A DNA stretch of 64,000 nucleotides. Source: Cryomorphaceae bacterium. Lineage in GTDB: Bacteria; Bacteroidota; Bacteroidia; Flavobacteriales; ECT2AJA-044. The stretch covers positions 310,001 through 374,000 of the forward strand of contig CP059070.1 in the NCBI GenBank assembly GCA_017798125.1, given 5' to 3'. Below are positions 9,410 through 17,558 of the stretch, piece after piece; positions within the stretch are counted from its first letter, which is position 1, and each line of letters opens with the position of its first letter. The notes beneath the pieces are model-generated. The model saw only the letters and a program-made list of their open reading frames with translations, ran no database searches and was not told the DNA's origin. The position numbers and the translations under genes are program-made.

Positions 9410-10339
9410 ATGAAGAAAGCTTTATTCTCTATGTTGATCGTCGCTACTGCTTGGGGTGCCCAAGCGCAGTGTAGCGATTTATTTTTCTCTGAATACGTCG
9501 AAGGTTCAGGAAACAGTAAATGTGTCGAAATCTACAATCCGACACCCAATCCAATTGACCTTAGTCAGTACACGTTCAAGCGTTATTCGAACGGAGGAAC
9601 TTCCAATCCGGACGTCCTGACCTTGAGCGGAACCATCCAGCCGTATGATGTGATCATTATTGCCAATGGCCAAACCGATACGGTTGATTTAGGTGGCGGA
9701 TCTACCTCACCTCCCTGTGACCCTGCTTTGCAGGCATTGGCCGATATCTTGGACAATGATTACCCAGCACCGAGTTATTTTAACGGTGACGATGCCTTGA
9801 CCATTGAGAAAGGCGCAACCATCGTGGACATCTTTGGAAAAGTTGGAGAGGATCCAGGCGGTGCTTGGACGACAGATACGGCTGCGAACTTTACGGATGC
9901 CAACGGAGGACGATGGTGGACGCGTAACCACACCATGGTGCGTAAAGCAACGGTTGAGCAAGGTGTTACGGCAAACCCTGCACTATTTAACCCTGCTGTA
10001 GAGTACGACTCACTTCCACAAGATACTTGGGATGGACTTGGAGCGCACGAGTGTACGTGTGACCCGAATTTCATTTCGGTTGCCGAATTTCCAAAAGCGA
10101 GCTTGAGCTTGTATCCGAACCCTGTGAAGGCGGGTACATCTCTGACCTTGACGGCATCGGACCGCATTGAGTCTTACACTGTTTATTCTTTGGTTGGACA
10201 GCTTGTTGCTGAAGGCCGAATGACTCAGCCTGAGCAAAGCTTGACCTTGGTTGGCCTGAACGGCGAAGCAGGTGTGTACTTTGTAGAAGCTCGATTGAGC
10301 AACGGACAAACCGTCACGAAAAAATTCATCCTCCAATAA
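9410..10339 (+). CDS. Lamin tail domain-containing T9SS-secreted protein
   Basis: Exported protein of 309 residues. A signal peptide (cleavage near AQAQC, residue 20) is followed by a lamin-tail (LTD) domain. Its start is diagnostic: LFFSEYVEGSGNSKCVEIYNP, then PIDLSQYTFKRYSNGG. LTD domains in bacteria occur on secreted proteins, often beside extracellular nucleases. The C-terminal 75 residues are a T9SS type A tail (LSLYPNPVKAGTSLTL, GVYFVEARL, TKKFILQ). No nuclease domain is present in this copy. A strong terminator follows at 10361-10394, so it is probably transcribed on its own from the box at 9382-9389. Confidence 0.88.
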   Translation: MKKALFSMLIVATAWGAQAQCSDLFFSEYVEGSGNSKCVEIYNPTPNPIDLSQYTFKRYSNGGTSNPDVLTLSGTIQPYDVIIIANGQTDTVDLGGGSTSPPCDPALQALADILDNDYPAPSYFNGDDALTIEKGATIVDIFGKVGEDPGGAWTTDTAANFTDANGGRWWTRNHTMVRKATVEQGVTANPALFNPAVEYDSLPQDTWDGLGAHECTCDPNFISVAEFPKASLSLYPNPVKAGTSLTLTASDRIESYTVYSLVGQLVAEGRMTQPEQSLTLVGLNGEAGVYFVEARLSNGQTVTKKFILQ

Positions 10340-10360
10340 TGGAGGAATAAGCAAAATCAA

Positions 10361-10394
10361 AAGCTAGTAGGCCGAAACCTACTAGCTTTTTTTG
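10361..10394 (+). terminator. Rho-independent terminator after the lamin-tail gene
   Basis: A perfect 11-bp stem (AAGCTAGTAGG paired with CCTACTAGCTT), a 6-base loop and a run of seven T residues. It lies 21 bases after the lamin-tail stop codon and ends just before the ATG of the TonB-dependent receptor. Confidence 0.9.
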
Positions 10395-10403
10395 TCTTTG
10401 GTT

Positions 10404-13286
10404 ATGAAGCATTGGATCTCCTCCCTATTCCTGATTTTATCCTTTTCGGTATTTGCACAGACCGGAACGGTTCGAGGTGTCGTTAAAGACGCCGTTACCG
10501 GCGAAACCCTTCTTGGGGCCAATATCATTTACGGTCCGGGGCAAGGGATTGCCGCCGATTTAGACGGGGCTTTTGAGTTAGATCTAGCTGCAGGCACCTA
10601 TACCCTACAGTTCAGTTATGTGGGTTACGAGACCTTTGAACGTACGGTAACCGTTCAAGCCGGAAAGTCGGTTGATCTAAAAATCAACCTCAAAACCACT
10701 ACCCTCTCTGAAGTAGAGGTCGTTGCCGATGTAGCCATCGCTCGGGAGACGCCTGTGGCTTTCTCCAATATTACCCCCAAGCAAGTGCAGCGCGAATTGG
10801 CCTCGCAGGATCTTCCTATGGTGTTGAATTCCACTCCTGGAATTTACGCTACGCAACAAGGTGGTGGAGATGGAGATGCGCGGATCAACATTCGAGGATT
10901 TAGTCAGCGAAATGTTGCCGTGATGATTGACGGAGTACCGGTCAATGACATGGAAAATGGCTGGGTTTACTGGTCCAACTGGTTTGGACTGGATGCGATT
11001 ACCCAAAAAATGCAAGTGCAGCGCGGTCTGGGTGCCTCCAAATTGGCCATACCATCTGTTGGGGGAACCATCAACATATTGACCAAGGGCATTGAGCAAA
11101 AGAAAAGCTTTCGGGTCAAGCAAGAAGCGGGAAACAATGGTTTCTTGAGAACGACGGTCGGCGTGAACAGCGGGCGACTCGATAACGGATGGGGATTCAC
11201 CTTTGCCGGATCGTACAAACGGGGCGATGGCTGGGTGGATAATACCTGGACTGAGGGCTGGTTTTACTACTTCAAGATTGACAAGCAGCTCGGCAACCAC
11301 AACATCAGCTTAACCGGTTTCGGCGCTCCTCAAGAACACGCGCAGCGCAGTTGGAAAATGTCGATCCCAGATCACGATGCGCAATACGGACGCGACCTTT
11401 TTGAAGGGTCCGAGGATCTGTACAACGTCATGGTGGCCCACAACCAAGGAGATATTGCGGATGAAGACCTCGATCAAGCCTTGGAGGGTATTGGTGAGGA
11501 TCGAGACAGCTACAATCAAGCACTCGAGAACTTTGTCGACACCACGGACGCCTTGAATTACGGCATCCGATACAACCAACATTGGGGTCTTCTAGATCGC
11601 TACGACATCATCGACAACGACACCATTCGCAACGGCGAAGAGCGCGTCACGGAACGAAAGAACTACTACCACAAGCCACAGTTCAGCCTGAAAGACTTCT
11701 GGCGCATTAATGACAAAGTGTATTGGTCCAATGTGCTCTACCTTTCCTTAGGAAATGGTGGCGGAACGAGTTTGTCAGACAGTTCGCCGCCCAGAGACGA
11801 GCAAGGGCGTATTGATTTTCAGCGAATCTATGACGCCAACGCCTTTGGCCCATTCAGTATTGATCCTACCTACTCCGATACGGAGCACAAGTCGAGTGAC
11901 ATTTTACGAAGCTCCATCAACAATCACCGCTGGTGGGGATGGGTGAGCACCTTTACCTACAACCAAAGCGATCGATTCATCCACAGCGGTGGACTGGACT
12001 TTCGCTCTTATGTAGGGGAGCACTACCGTGAGGTCTACGACTTACTCGGTGGGGATTACTACGTGGATAATTCCAACTCAAACGCCGCTTCGCCGGTGCG
12101 CCGAGAAGGAGATAAAATCAGCTACCACAACGACGCCAAGGTGAACTGGGGAGGCGGTTTTTATCAGCTAGAGTACAAAGAAGGACTCTGGGCCGCATTC
12201 GTTAATGTATCGGCATCCATGAGCGGATTCCAACGAATCGACTACTTCCGCAAAAAAGACCTCGTCCTCAGCGACACGACCATGCGAGAAGCCATAGGAT
12301 ATCAAGACACCATCGAGTACAACGGCCAGTTCTACCACACTAACTCGGAAGAGACGCGATTCGCCACAACGGATTGGGTTTGGATCCCAAGCTTTACCTT
12401 CAAAACGGGAGCCAAGTACAACATAAACGAACGCAACAGTGTGTACGCCAACATCGGATACCTTTCCAGAGCCCCAAGATTCTCTAACGTCTTCTACTTC
12501 GACAACCGGAAATTCCAAAACATCGAGAACGAAGTGATCCGCGCTGCGGAATTGGGATATGCCTTCCGTTCCGATCGCTTTTCGATCAACATGAACAGCT
12601 ACTACACGCGCTGGGACAACAGACCTGCGCCGCGAGCTCCATCGGTCATTATCGATGATGAGCTGTTCCGGACCAACATTAATGGAATGGACGCCGTTCA
12701 CATGGGAATTGAATTCGACTTTGCCTATGAGTTCTTACCCAAATGGACCTTCCAAGGATTGGTCAGCTTGGGCGATTGGACCTGGCAAAGCACGGACAGT
12801 GTTCGGGTGACGGACGACGACAACAATCCCGTAATCGACCCCAACACCGGAGAAGAATTTGTGGTGTATTTCGATGCACGCGGTGTTCATGTAGGAGACG
12901 CTGCACAAACGCAGTTTGGTTTTAGCTTGGAATACGAGCCTGTTCGCGGTGCTTATATCCGCCTTCGCGGAACCTATTTCGATCGCTACTATGCCGACTT
13001 TGACCCATTGACCTTGAACGGTTCCAATGCAGGGCGCGATTCTTGGCAGATTCCAGACTACATGCTTTTTGACCTTCACGGAGGATATCGATTCAACTTT
13101 GGTGAGCAGTCTTTAAGTCTGCGCGGTTCGGTGCTGAATCTCTTCGACCTTCAATACATTTCCGATGCGCAGAACAACGACGGAAACGTTCTTAGTATCA
13201 ACTCTAACGACTTCAATGCAAACTCAGCCGGTGTCTTCTTCGGACAAGGACGCCGATTTAATATCTCTATTACATATGCGTTCTAG
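10404..13286 (+). CDS. TonB-dependent receptor with carboxypeptidase-like N-terminal domain
   Basis: Outer-membrane TonB-dependent receptor of 960 residues for energised uptake of a large or scarce ligand. After a signal peptide (SVFAQ, near residue 18) comes a carboxypeptidase-D-regulatory-like domain (GTVRGVVKDAVTGETLLGAN, residues 20-105). The plug follows, with NSTPGIYATQQGG, INIRGFSQRNVAVMIDGVPV and VGGTINILTKG. A 22-strand barrel rich in alternating aromatic residues fills the rest and ends in RRFNISITYAF with a terminal Phe. No SusD partner is adjacent, so it is not a classic polysaccharide locus. It overlaps the following secreted PLD-type nuclease gene by 11 bases, so the two are probably made together. 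The start is ATG 10404, which gives a proper signal peptide. Confidence 0.93.
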   Translation: MKHWISSLFLILSFSVFAQTGTVRGVVKDAVTGETLLGANIIYGPGQGIAADLDGAFELDLAAGTYTLQFSYVGYETFERTVTVQAGKSVDLKINLKTTTLSEVEVVADVAIARETPVAFSNITPKQVQRELASQDLPMVLNSTPGIYATQQGGGDGDARINIRGFSQRNVAVMIDGVPVNDMENGWVYWSNWFGLDAITQKMQVQRGLGASKLAIPSVGGTINILTKGIEQKKSFRVKQEAGNNGFLRTTVGVNSGRLDNGWGFTFAGSYKRGDGWVDNTWTEGWFYYFKIDKQLGNHNISLTGFGAPQEHAQRSWKMSIPDHDAQYGRDLFEGSEDLYNVMVAHNQGDIADEDLDQALEGIGEDRDSYNQALENFVDTTDALNYGIRYNQHWGLLDRYDIIDNDTIRNGEERVTERKNYYHKPQFSLKDFWRINDKVYWSNVLYLSLGNGGGTSLSDSSPPRDEQGRIDFQRIYDANAFGPFSIDPTYSDTEHKSSDILRSSINNHRWWGWVSTFTYNQSDRFIHSGGLDFRSYVGEHYREVYDLLGGDYYVDNSNSNAASPVRREGDKISYHNDAKVNWGGGFYQLEYKEGLWAAFVNVSASMSGFQRIDYFRKKDLVLSDTTMREAIGYQDTIEYNGQFYHTNSEETRFATTDWVWIPSFTFKTGAKYNINERNSVYANIGYLSRAPRFSNVFYFDNRKFQNIENEVIRAAELGYAFRSDRFSINMNSYYTRWDNRPAPRAPSVIIDDELFRTNINGMDAVHMGIEFDFAYEFLPKWTFQGLVSLGDWTWQSTDSVRVTDDDNNPVIDPNTGEEFVVYFDARGVHVGDAAQTQFGFSLEYEPVRGAYIRLRGTYFDRYYADFDPLTLNGSNAGRDSWQIPDYMLFDLHGGYRFNFGEQSLSLRGSVLNLFDLQYISDAQNNDGNVLSINSNDFNANSAGVFFGQGRRFNISITYAF

Positions 13287-15456
13287 ATTTTTCCTCCTCG
13301 CACTTTTGATCAGCGCAGCGGTCAGCGCTCAGGACATTGCTACGGCTCGCCAGCAAGCCATCGGAACTGTGGTTACGGTATCGGGAATTGTGACACACGG
13401 CGATGAGCTCGGGATTATTCGTTATGTACAAGATGCCACTGCAGGTATCGCTTGTTACCCCGGTTCTGGGTCCGTGCCATTCTCTGTAAACCCTGGAGAC
13501 AGCGTGAGCATAACAGGTCCACTCAAAGACTACAACGGCCTCCTCGAAGTGGATCCCATTACCAGCTATACGGTACACAGCTCAGGAAACCCAATCCCTG
13601 CCCCTGTGGTCATCACAGTCCCTCAAATGGACGAGCCCTACGAAGGACAATTGGTCCGCGTAAACGGAATTACCTTCACCAATGGTGGGGGAACTTTTTC
13701 GGTAGGAACCTATAACTTCTCCGATGCTGGAGGAAATGTGGGAACCATCTATGTTCGTAATGGGCATCCTCTATTGGGTGAATTAGTACCTCTAGGGTCT
13801 TTGGACATGGTGGGCATCATGAGCCAATTCACCTTTACTGGTTTTGGAGGATATCAGCTACTACCTCGAGACACTAGCGACTTGATTTTCGGAAGCTCTA
13901 TTGTCTTCGCCAGCGGTGTCGAACAAGACAACCTCAGCACCAGCGGTTTTGATTTGTCCTGGCTAACCAGCTCAAATGGATCTACCAATGTGCGATACGG
14001 ATTGACTCCAGCCTTGGAATTGGGAGACATCAACAACGGTGGATCCAACACCGGCCACGTCATCAGCTTGACCGGCTTGACTGCTGGGACCATATACTAC
14101 GTTCAACCATATTCGGTTAGTGGTAGCGACACCGCTTGGGGGAATCTAGGCGCCTATGCCACCGAGTCCAACAGTACCGGAGCGATGATGGTGTACTTCA
14201 ACACCTTAGTGGATACCAGCGTTGCGCTCTACGATCCGGCCATTACCTTGGATGGATACTTCAACGATACTATTGCAGCCTATATCGACAGAGCTCAGAA
14301 CACTTTGGATATTGCGATTTACAACGCAGATAACCAGCTCATCGCAAATGCCATCAATGCCGCACAAAATCGAGGAGTTCGGGTGCGCTTCCTCTATGAA
14401 GGAGGAAACCTCAACAACATCTTGAACGACTTAAACCCATCGGTTCCTGTGCTGGAACGTCCGGATGGACAAGCGGGAATCATGCACAACAAATTTGTGG
14501 TGGTGGATGCCGACGATGTCAACAACAGTTGGGTACTCACCGGTGCCACAAACTGGACTCCAGGGCAGCTCTTTGACGATCCCAATGACTTACTCATCAT
14601 TCAAGACCAAAGTTTGGCTCGCACCTATGAGCTTGAAATGGACGAGATGTGGGGTGGTTCACAAGCCACTCCGAACGCGAGCAACGCGAAATGGGGAGCA
14701 GACAAACTGGACAATACTCCGCATCAATTCAAGATTGGAGGCATCCCAACTCAGTGCTACTTCTCCCCTTCAGACGGAGTCACTGGAAAGATTGTCGAGA
14801 CCATCGAGACCACTCAAGAACGAGCGGACTTTGCGGTGATGACCTTCACCCGTGATGAATGTGCCGATGCCTTGATCGATGTAAATGGACAGTTCGGAAA
14901 GTCCGTTCAAGGAATCATTGAAAACATCAATGACCAAGGCGGCGAATACCAAACTTTGATCGATGCTGGGATTCCAGTAGTGGACGCTTCTGCGGTTTCC
15001 AACATCATGCACCACAAGTACATCATCATTGATTACGATCGGTTCTTCGACGCCAAGATTCTGACCGGTTCACACAACTGGTCTTCAAGCGCCGAAAACT
15101 CAAACGACGAGAATACATTGATCATTGAGAACCCCATCTTAACGGACCTCTACTTCCAATCGTTTACTGCCCTGTACAATGGGGGTGTTTCCGTGGAAGA
15201 GCGTCTCAATTTGGACATGACCATTTTCCCTCAACCATCACACGATATTTTCAATGTCGCTTTGACCGCTCCTGCAGCTGGAAAAGGTGCGCTCGTGTTG
15301 TACGACATGGAAGGACGCGTGGTTCTTGAAAGATCTACCGAGTGGACAGGCGCGGAACAAACGATTACTATTGATCACCACTTGCGCTCCGGAGTCTACA
15401 TGATGGAGTTGCGTGGTGAGGGATGGCACGCCTTTGACCGCATTGTTCGTCAGTAA
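13276..15456 (+). CDS. Secreted phospholipase D-like (putative nuclease) protein with OB-fold and T9SS tail
   Basis: T9SS-exported enzyme of 726 residues. The order is: signal peptide (AAVSAQ, near residue 18); an OB-fold domain (residues 20-195, GTVVTVSGIVTHGD, GDSVSITGPLKDYNG); a fibronectin-III-like segment (200-290); and two PLD half-domains. The HKD motifs are MHNKFVVVDADD, with GATNW shortly after, and MHHKYIIIDYD, with GSHNWSSSAEN. Paired HxK motifs make a two-lobed PLD active site; with an OB-fold, an extracellular nuclease or phosphodiesterase is the likeliest role. A T9SS type A tail (IFPQPSHDIFNV to the end) closes the protein. The start is ATG 13276, where the signal peptide begins. 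It overlaps the TonB receptor gene, suggesting degradation and uptake of nucleic acid or another phosphodiester. Substrate is inference. Confidence 0.85.
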   Translation: MRSRFFLLALLISAAVSAQDIATARQQAIGTVVTVSGIVTHGDELGIIRYVQDATAGIACYPGSGSVPFSVNPGDSVSITGPLKDYNGLLEVDPITSYTVHSSGNPIPAPVVITVPQMDEPYEGQLVRVNGITFTNGGGTFSVGTYNFSDAGGNVGTIYVRNGHPLLGELVPLGSLDMVGIMSQFTFTGFGGYQLLPRDTSDLIFGSSIVFASGVEQDNLSTSGFDLSWLTSSNGSTNVRYGLTPALELGDINNGGSNTGHVISLTGLTAGTIYYVQPYSVSGSDTAWGNLGAYATESNSTGAMMVYFNTLVDTSVALYDPAITLDGYFNDTIAAYIDRAQNTLDIAIYNADNQLIANAINAAQNRGVRVRFLYEGGNLNNILNDLNPSVPVLERPDGQAGIMHNKFVVVDADDVNNSWVLTGATNWTPGQLFDDPNDLLIIQDQSLARTYELEMDEMWGGSQATPNASNAKWGADKLDNTPHQFKIGGIPTQCYFSPSDGVTGKIVETIETTQERADFAVMTFTRDECADALIDVNGQFGKSVQGIIENINDQGGEYQTLIDAGIPVVDASAVSNIMHHKYIIIDYDRFFDAKILTGSHNWSSSAENSNDENTLIIENPILTDLYFQSFTALYNGGVSVEERLNLDMTIFPQPSHDIFNVALTAPAAGKGALVLYDMEGRVVLERSTEWTGAEQTITIDHHLRSGVYMMELRGEGWHAFDRIVRQ

Positions 15457-15479
15457 GACTGACGTAAACGCGTAAGGAT

Positions 15480-15487
15480 TACCTTTG
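15480..15487 (+). promoter_or_regulatory. Bacteroidota -7 box directly before a LytTR gene
   Basis: TACCTTTG matches TAnnTTTG and ends six bases before the ATG at 15494. A transcript started at the usual distance would have almost no leader. No -33 TTTG is seen, so a regulator may assist. Confidence 0.4.
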
Positions 15488-15493
15488 GCTTTA

Positions 15494-16360
15494 ATGAAAG
15501 CCCTGCTCGCATATTTCGCTCAACCCTATCCACTTCATATTGGATGGTTTAAAGCCATGCGCCAGGGACTCATCTTTGGCTTTTTCGTGGGTGCCTTCTT
15601 GGTCTTTTTCCGACCCTTTGGCCTGTACGAAGTCGACCGGAAATACGATTACCTCCTTTGGGGGTTCGGTCTGGTCACTTTCTTATCCACCGTGATTAAT
15701 GACGGAATCTTTCCGTCCCTTTTCCCTCAACTGTTTCGGGAGCGCACCTGGAATATCGGCCGAGAACTGCTCTTTATCCTCTACAACGTCTGGTTCATTG
15801 CCACGGCAAACTACATGTACCTCCTTCTTTGGACGAGTACGGAATTGAGTTGGTCGGCCTACGGCCGGATGTCTGCCTACACCATCGGAATCGGCCTTAT
15901 GCCCATTACCTTCGGCATCGCCTTCCGACAGAGACAACTATACGAACGCTACAAGAGACAGGCCGATAATATTCAGCCCACGGCTCCCCAAGAACCCGAC
16001 GACTCCCCCATTCTCATCGAAGGAAAGAACGACAACGAACGCCTAGAATTGAAAACGGGAGAATTGCTGTATTTGGAGGCGGAAGGGAATTACGTCATTG
16101 TCGGATACAAGCGAAAAGATGTGGTCCACAAAGAATTGATTCGCTCGACCCTCCGAGAGGTATTGGATCAGTTATCGGATCACCCTTCCGTGGAGCAGGT
16201 TCACCGCAGCTTTGCCGCCAATTTGGATCGCGTTGAAACGGTCACGGGAAACAGCCAAGGCCTTCAACTTCACTTCGCTGGTTCGGAGGTGTCGATTCCT
16301 GTATCGCGCCGTAAGGCGCCGGAAATAAAGGGCTTGCTGGAGCATACCGTTCGTCCCTAA
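15494..16360 (+). CDS. Membrane-bound LytTR family transcriptional regulator
   Basis: A 288-residue protein with four hydrophobic segments (about residues 20-140) and a C-terminal LytTR DNA-binding domain (about 180-285). The DNA-binding part carries the family signs LKTGELLYLEAEGNYV, VHKELIRSTLREV, VHRSFAANLDRVETV and VSIPVSRRKAPEI. No receiver or kinase domain is present, so the membrane part probably senses the signal itself, as in other Bacteroidota proteins of this layout. ATG 15494 is preferred over an upstream TTG because a TAnnTTTG box lies just before it. The stop codon lies inside the first unit of a 20-bp tandem repeat. The protein shares its layout with the one at 47244. Confidence 0.88.
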   Translation: MKALLAYFAQPYPLHIGWFKAMRQGLIFGFFVGAFLVFFRPFGLYEVDRKYDYLLWGFGLVTFLSTVINDGIFPSLFPQLFRERTWNIGRELLFILYNVWFIATANYMYLLLWTSTELSWSAYGRMSAYTIGIGLMPITFGIAFRQRQLYERYKRQADNIQPTAPQEPDDSPILIEGKNDNERLELKTGELLYLEAEGNYVIVGYKRKDVVHKELIRSTLREVLDQLSDHPSVEQVHRSFAANLDRVETVTGNSQGLQLHFAGSEVSIPVSRRKAPEIKGLLEHTVRP

Positions 16361-16410
16361 AGGCCACCACTCGTCCCTGAAGGCCACCATTCGTCACAAA
16401 ACACAGCCAC
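16351..16410. repeat. 20-bp tandem direct repeat, about three units
   Basis: Units at 16351-16370 and 16371-16390 are identical at 18 of 20 positions (core TCGTCCCTnAAGGCCACCA). The unit at 16391-16410 keeps TCGTC and the CCAC end but is degenerate. The first unit contains the LytTR stop codon and the block ends 13 bases before the -33 box of the next operon. A 20-bp period equals about two helical turns, as expected for paired regulator half-sites. Confidence 0.75.
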
Positions 16411-16422
16411 TCATCACGCTTT

Positions 16423-16454
16423 TTTGCGGCGCTGAGAAAGTGCCCCTACGTTTG
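16423..16454 (+). promoter_or_regulatory. Full Bacteroidota promoter of the 16.5-20.5 kb operon
   Basis: TTTG at 16423-16426, a 20-base spacer and TACGTTTG at 16447-16454 match TTTG-N19/20-TAnnTTTG exactly. Transcription should begin near 16461, about 20 bases before the ATG at 16482. The 20-bp repeats lie just upstream. Confidence 0.8.
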
Positions 16455-16481
16455 CTCCAGAACAACAAAAATTCTCACGCC

Positions 16482-17558
16482 ATGGAAATCTTAGACATCA
16501 CACGAATCATTCACATTTTTGCCGGCTTCACGGCCTTCTTTGCAGCGCCGATCGCGCTCATCATGAAGAAAGGAGGAGCCTCTCATATCCAAATCGGGAA
16601 GGCTTTTGTTTGGGCCATGGGCATTGCAACGGCCACGGCCTTTATTAACTCGCTGTTTATTTGGATTCCCTTCCTGCTCATGCTCAGCGTATTTAGCTTT
16701 TACAACGTGTTGATCGGAGTGCGCGCCATTCGCTTCTTCAGAGGTGAGGAGCCCAGCACATTGGACAATGTCATTCACCTCATTGCCCTGCTCTTCGCAG
16801 CCGCTCTATTTGGGTACGGCATTTACGGCTACGCTACGGCCCCGCAAAATTTCGTTTGGATCCTGTCCGTTGTCTTTGGAGCTTTAGGTATGTTTGGTAT
16901 CAGTAAAAATTACCGCATGATTCGCAAAGAACACGACCGCTCCACATGGATGCGCTTCCACATCTCAGGAATGCTCAGTGGATACATCGCTGCCGTCACA
17001 GCATTTTCCGCCACCAGCTTGGACTTTTTACCTGGGTTGGTTCAGTGGTTGTGGCCCACCGTACTCTTTACGCCAATCATTGCGTGGCACCAGCGCCGAG
17101 TCAAGAAGACTGTACTGGTTGGCGCTGCTGGTCTTCTCCTGTTCATGCCGGGAACACTGTTGGCTGGAAATCCTGACCTCTCACCGTGCCTTACTGGAGA
17201 TTGCGCGATACCCGCCAAGAAAGGAACCTTAACCATAACCGTCACCTCGGCCAAGAATGGGGGCGTCGTCTATCTCCGAGTCATGAACGCGGAAAATGAA
17301 AAAGTTGGAGAATGTAAAGGCGAAGTTGTGGACGGTCAAATGACCTGTACGGTTGACGGATTGGCTCCCGGTCAATACGCTGTTGCCGCTTTCCAAGATT
17401 TGAATGGAGATGAAGAAATGAATGCCAATATGTTCGGCATGCCCACAGAACCCTACGGCTTTTCGAACAACGCCCGAGGAAATTTTGGACCTCCATCGTT
17501 TGATGATCAACTCTTTGAGATGGACGGGGACAAATCCATTACCTTTAAAGTGAAATGA
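16482..17558 (+). CDS. Membrane protein (DUF2306-like) fused to a DUF2141 domain
   Basis: A 358-residue protein in two parts. Residues 1-225 hold seven hydrophobic segments starting IIHIFAGFTAFFAAPIAL, resembling DUF2306-type membrane proteins; an RFHISGMLSGYIAA segment precedes the last helices. Residues 240-358 form a DUF2141 domain (GTLTITVTSAKNGG, GLAPGQYAVAAFQDLNGD, TEPYGFSNNARG, FGPPSFDDQLF), a beta-sandwich normally found as a separate exported protein. The linker (LTGDCAIPAKK) has Cys residues and follows the last helix, so the DUF2141 part probably faces the periplasm. Function is unknown for both parts. The start is ATG 16482, the first codon after the promoter. It overlaps the next gene by ATGA. 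Confidence 0.8.
   Translation: MEILDITRIIHIFAGFTAFFAAPIALIMKKGGASHIQIGKAFVWAMGIATATAFINSLFIWIPFLLMLSVFSFYNVLIGVRAIRFFRGEEPSTLDNVIHLIALLFAAALFGYGIYGYATAPQNFVWILSVVFGALGMFGISKNYRMIRKEHDRSTWMRFHISGMLSGYIAAVTAFSATSLDFLPGLVQWLWPTVLFTPIIAWHQRRVKKTVLVGAAGLLLFMPGTLLAGNPDLSPCLTGDCAIPAKKGTLTITVTSAKNGGVVYLRVMNAENEKVGECKGEVVDGQMTCTVDGLAPGQYAVAAFQDLNGDEEMNANMFGMPTEPYGFSNNARGNFGPPSFDDQLFEMDGDKSITFKVK

Noticed and set aside
12168-12701. 177-codon minus-strand frame opposite the TonB-dependent receptor
   Set aside because: No signal, no domain, and it overlaps the clear barrel coding sequence entirely.
15449-15465. Small hairpin CGTCAG/CTGACG at the stop of the PLD-type gene
   Set aside because: No T-run follows, so it is not called a terminator.
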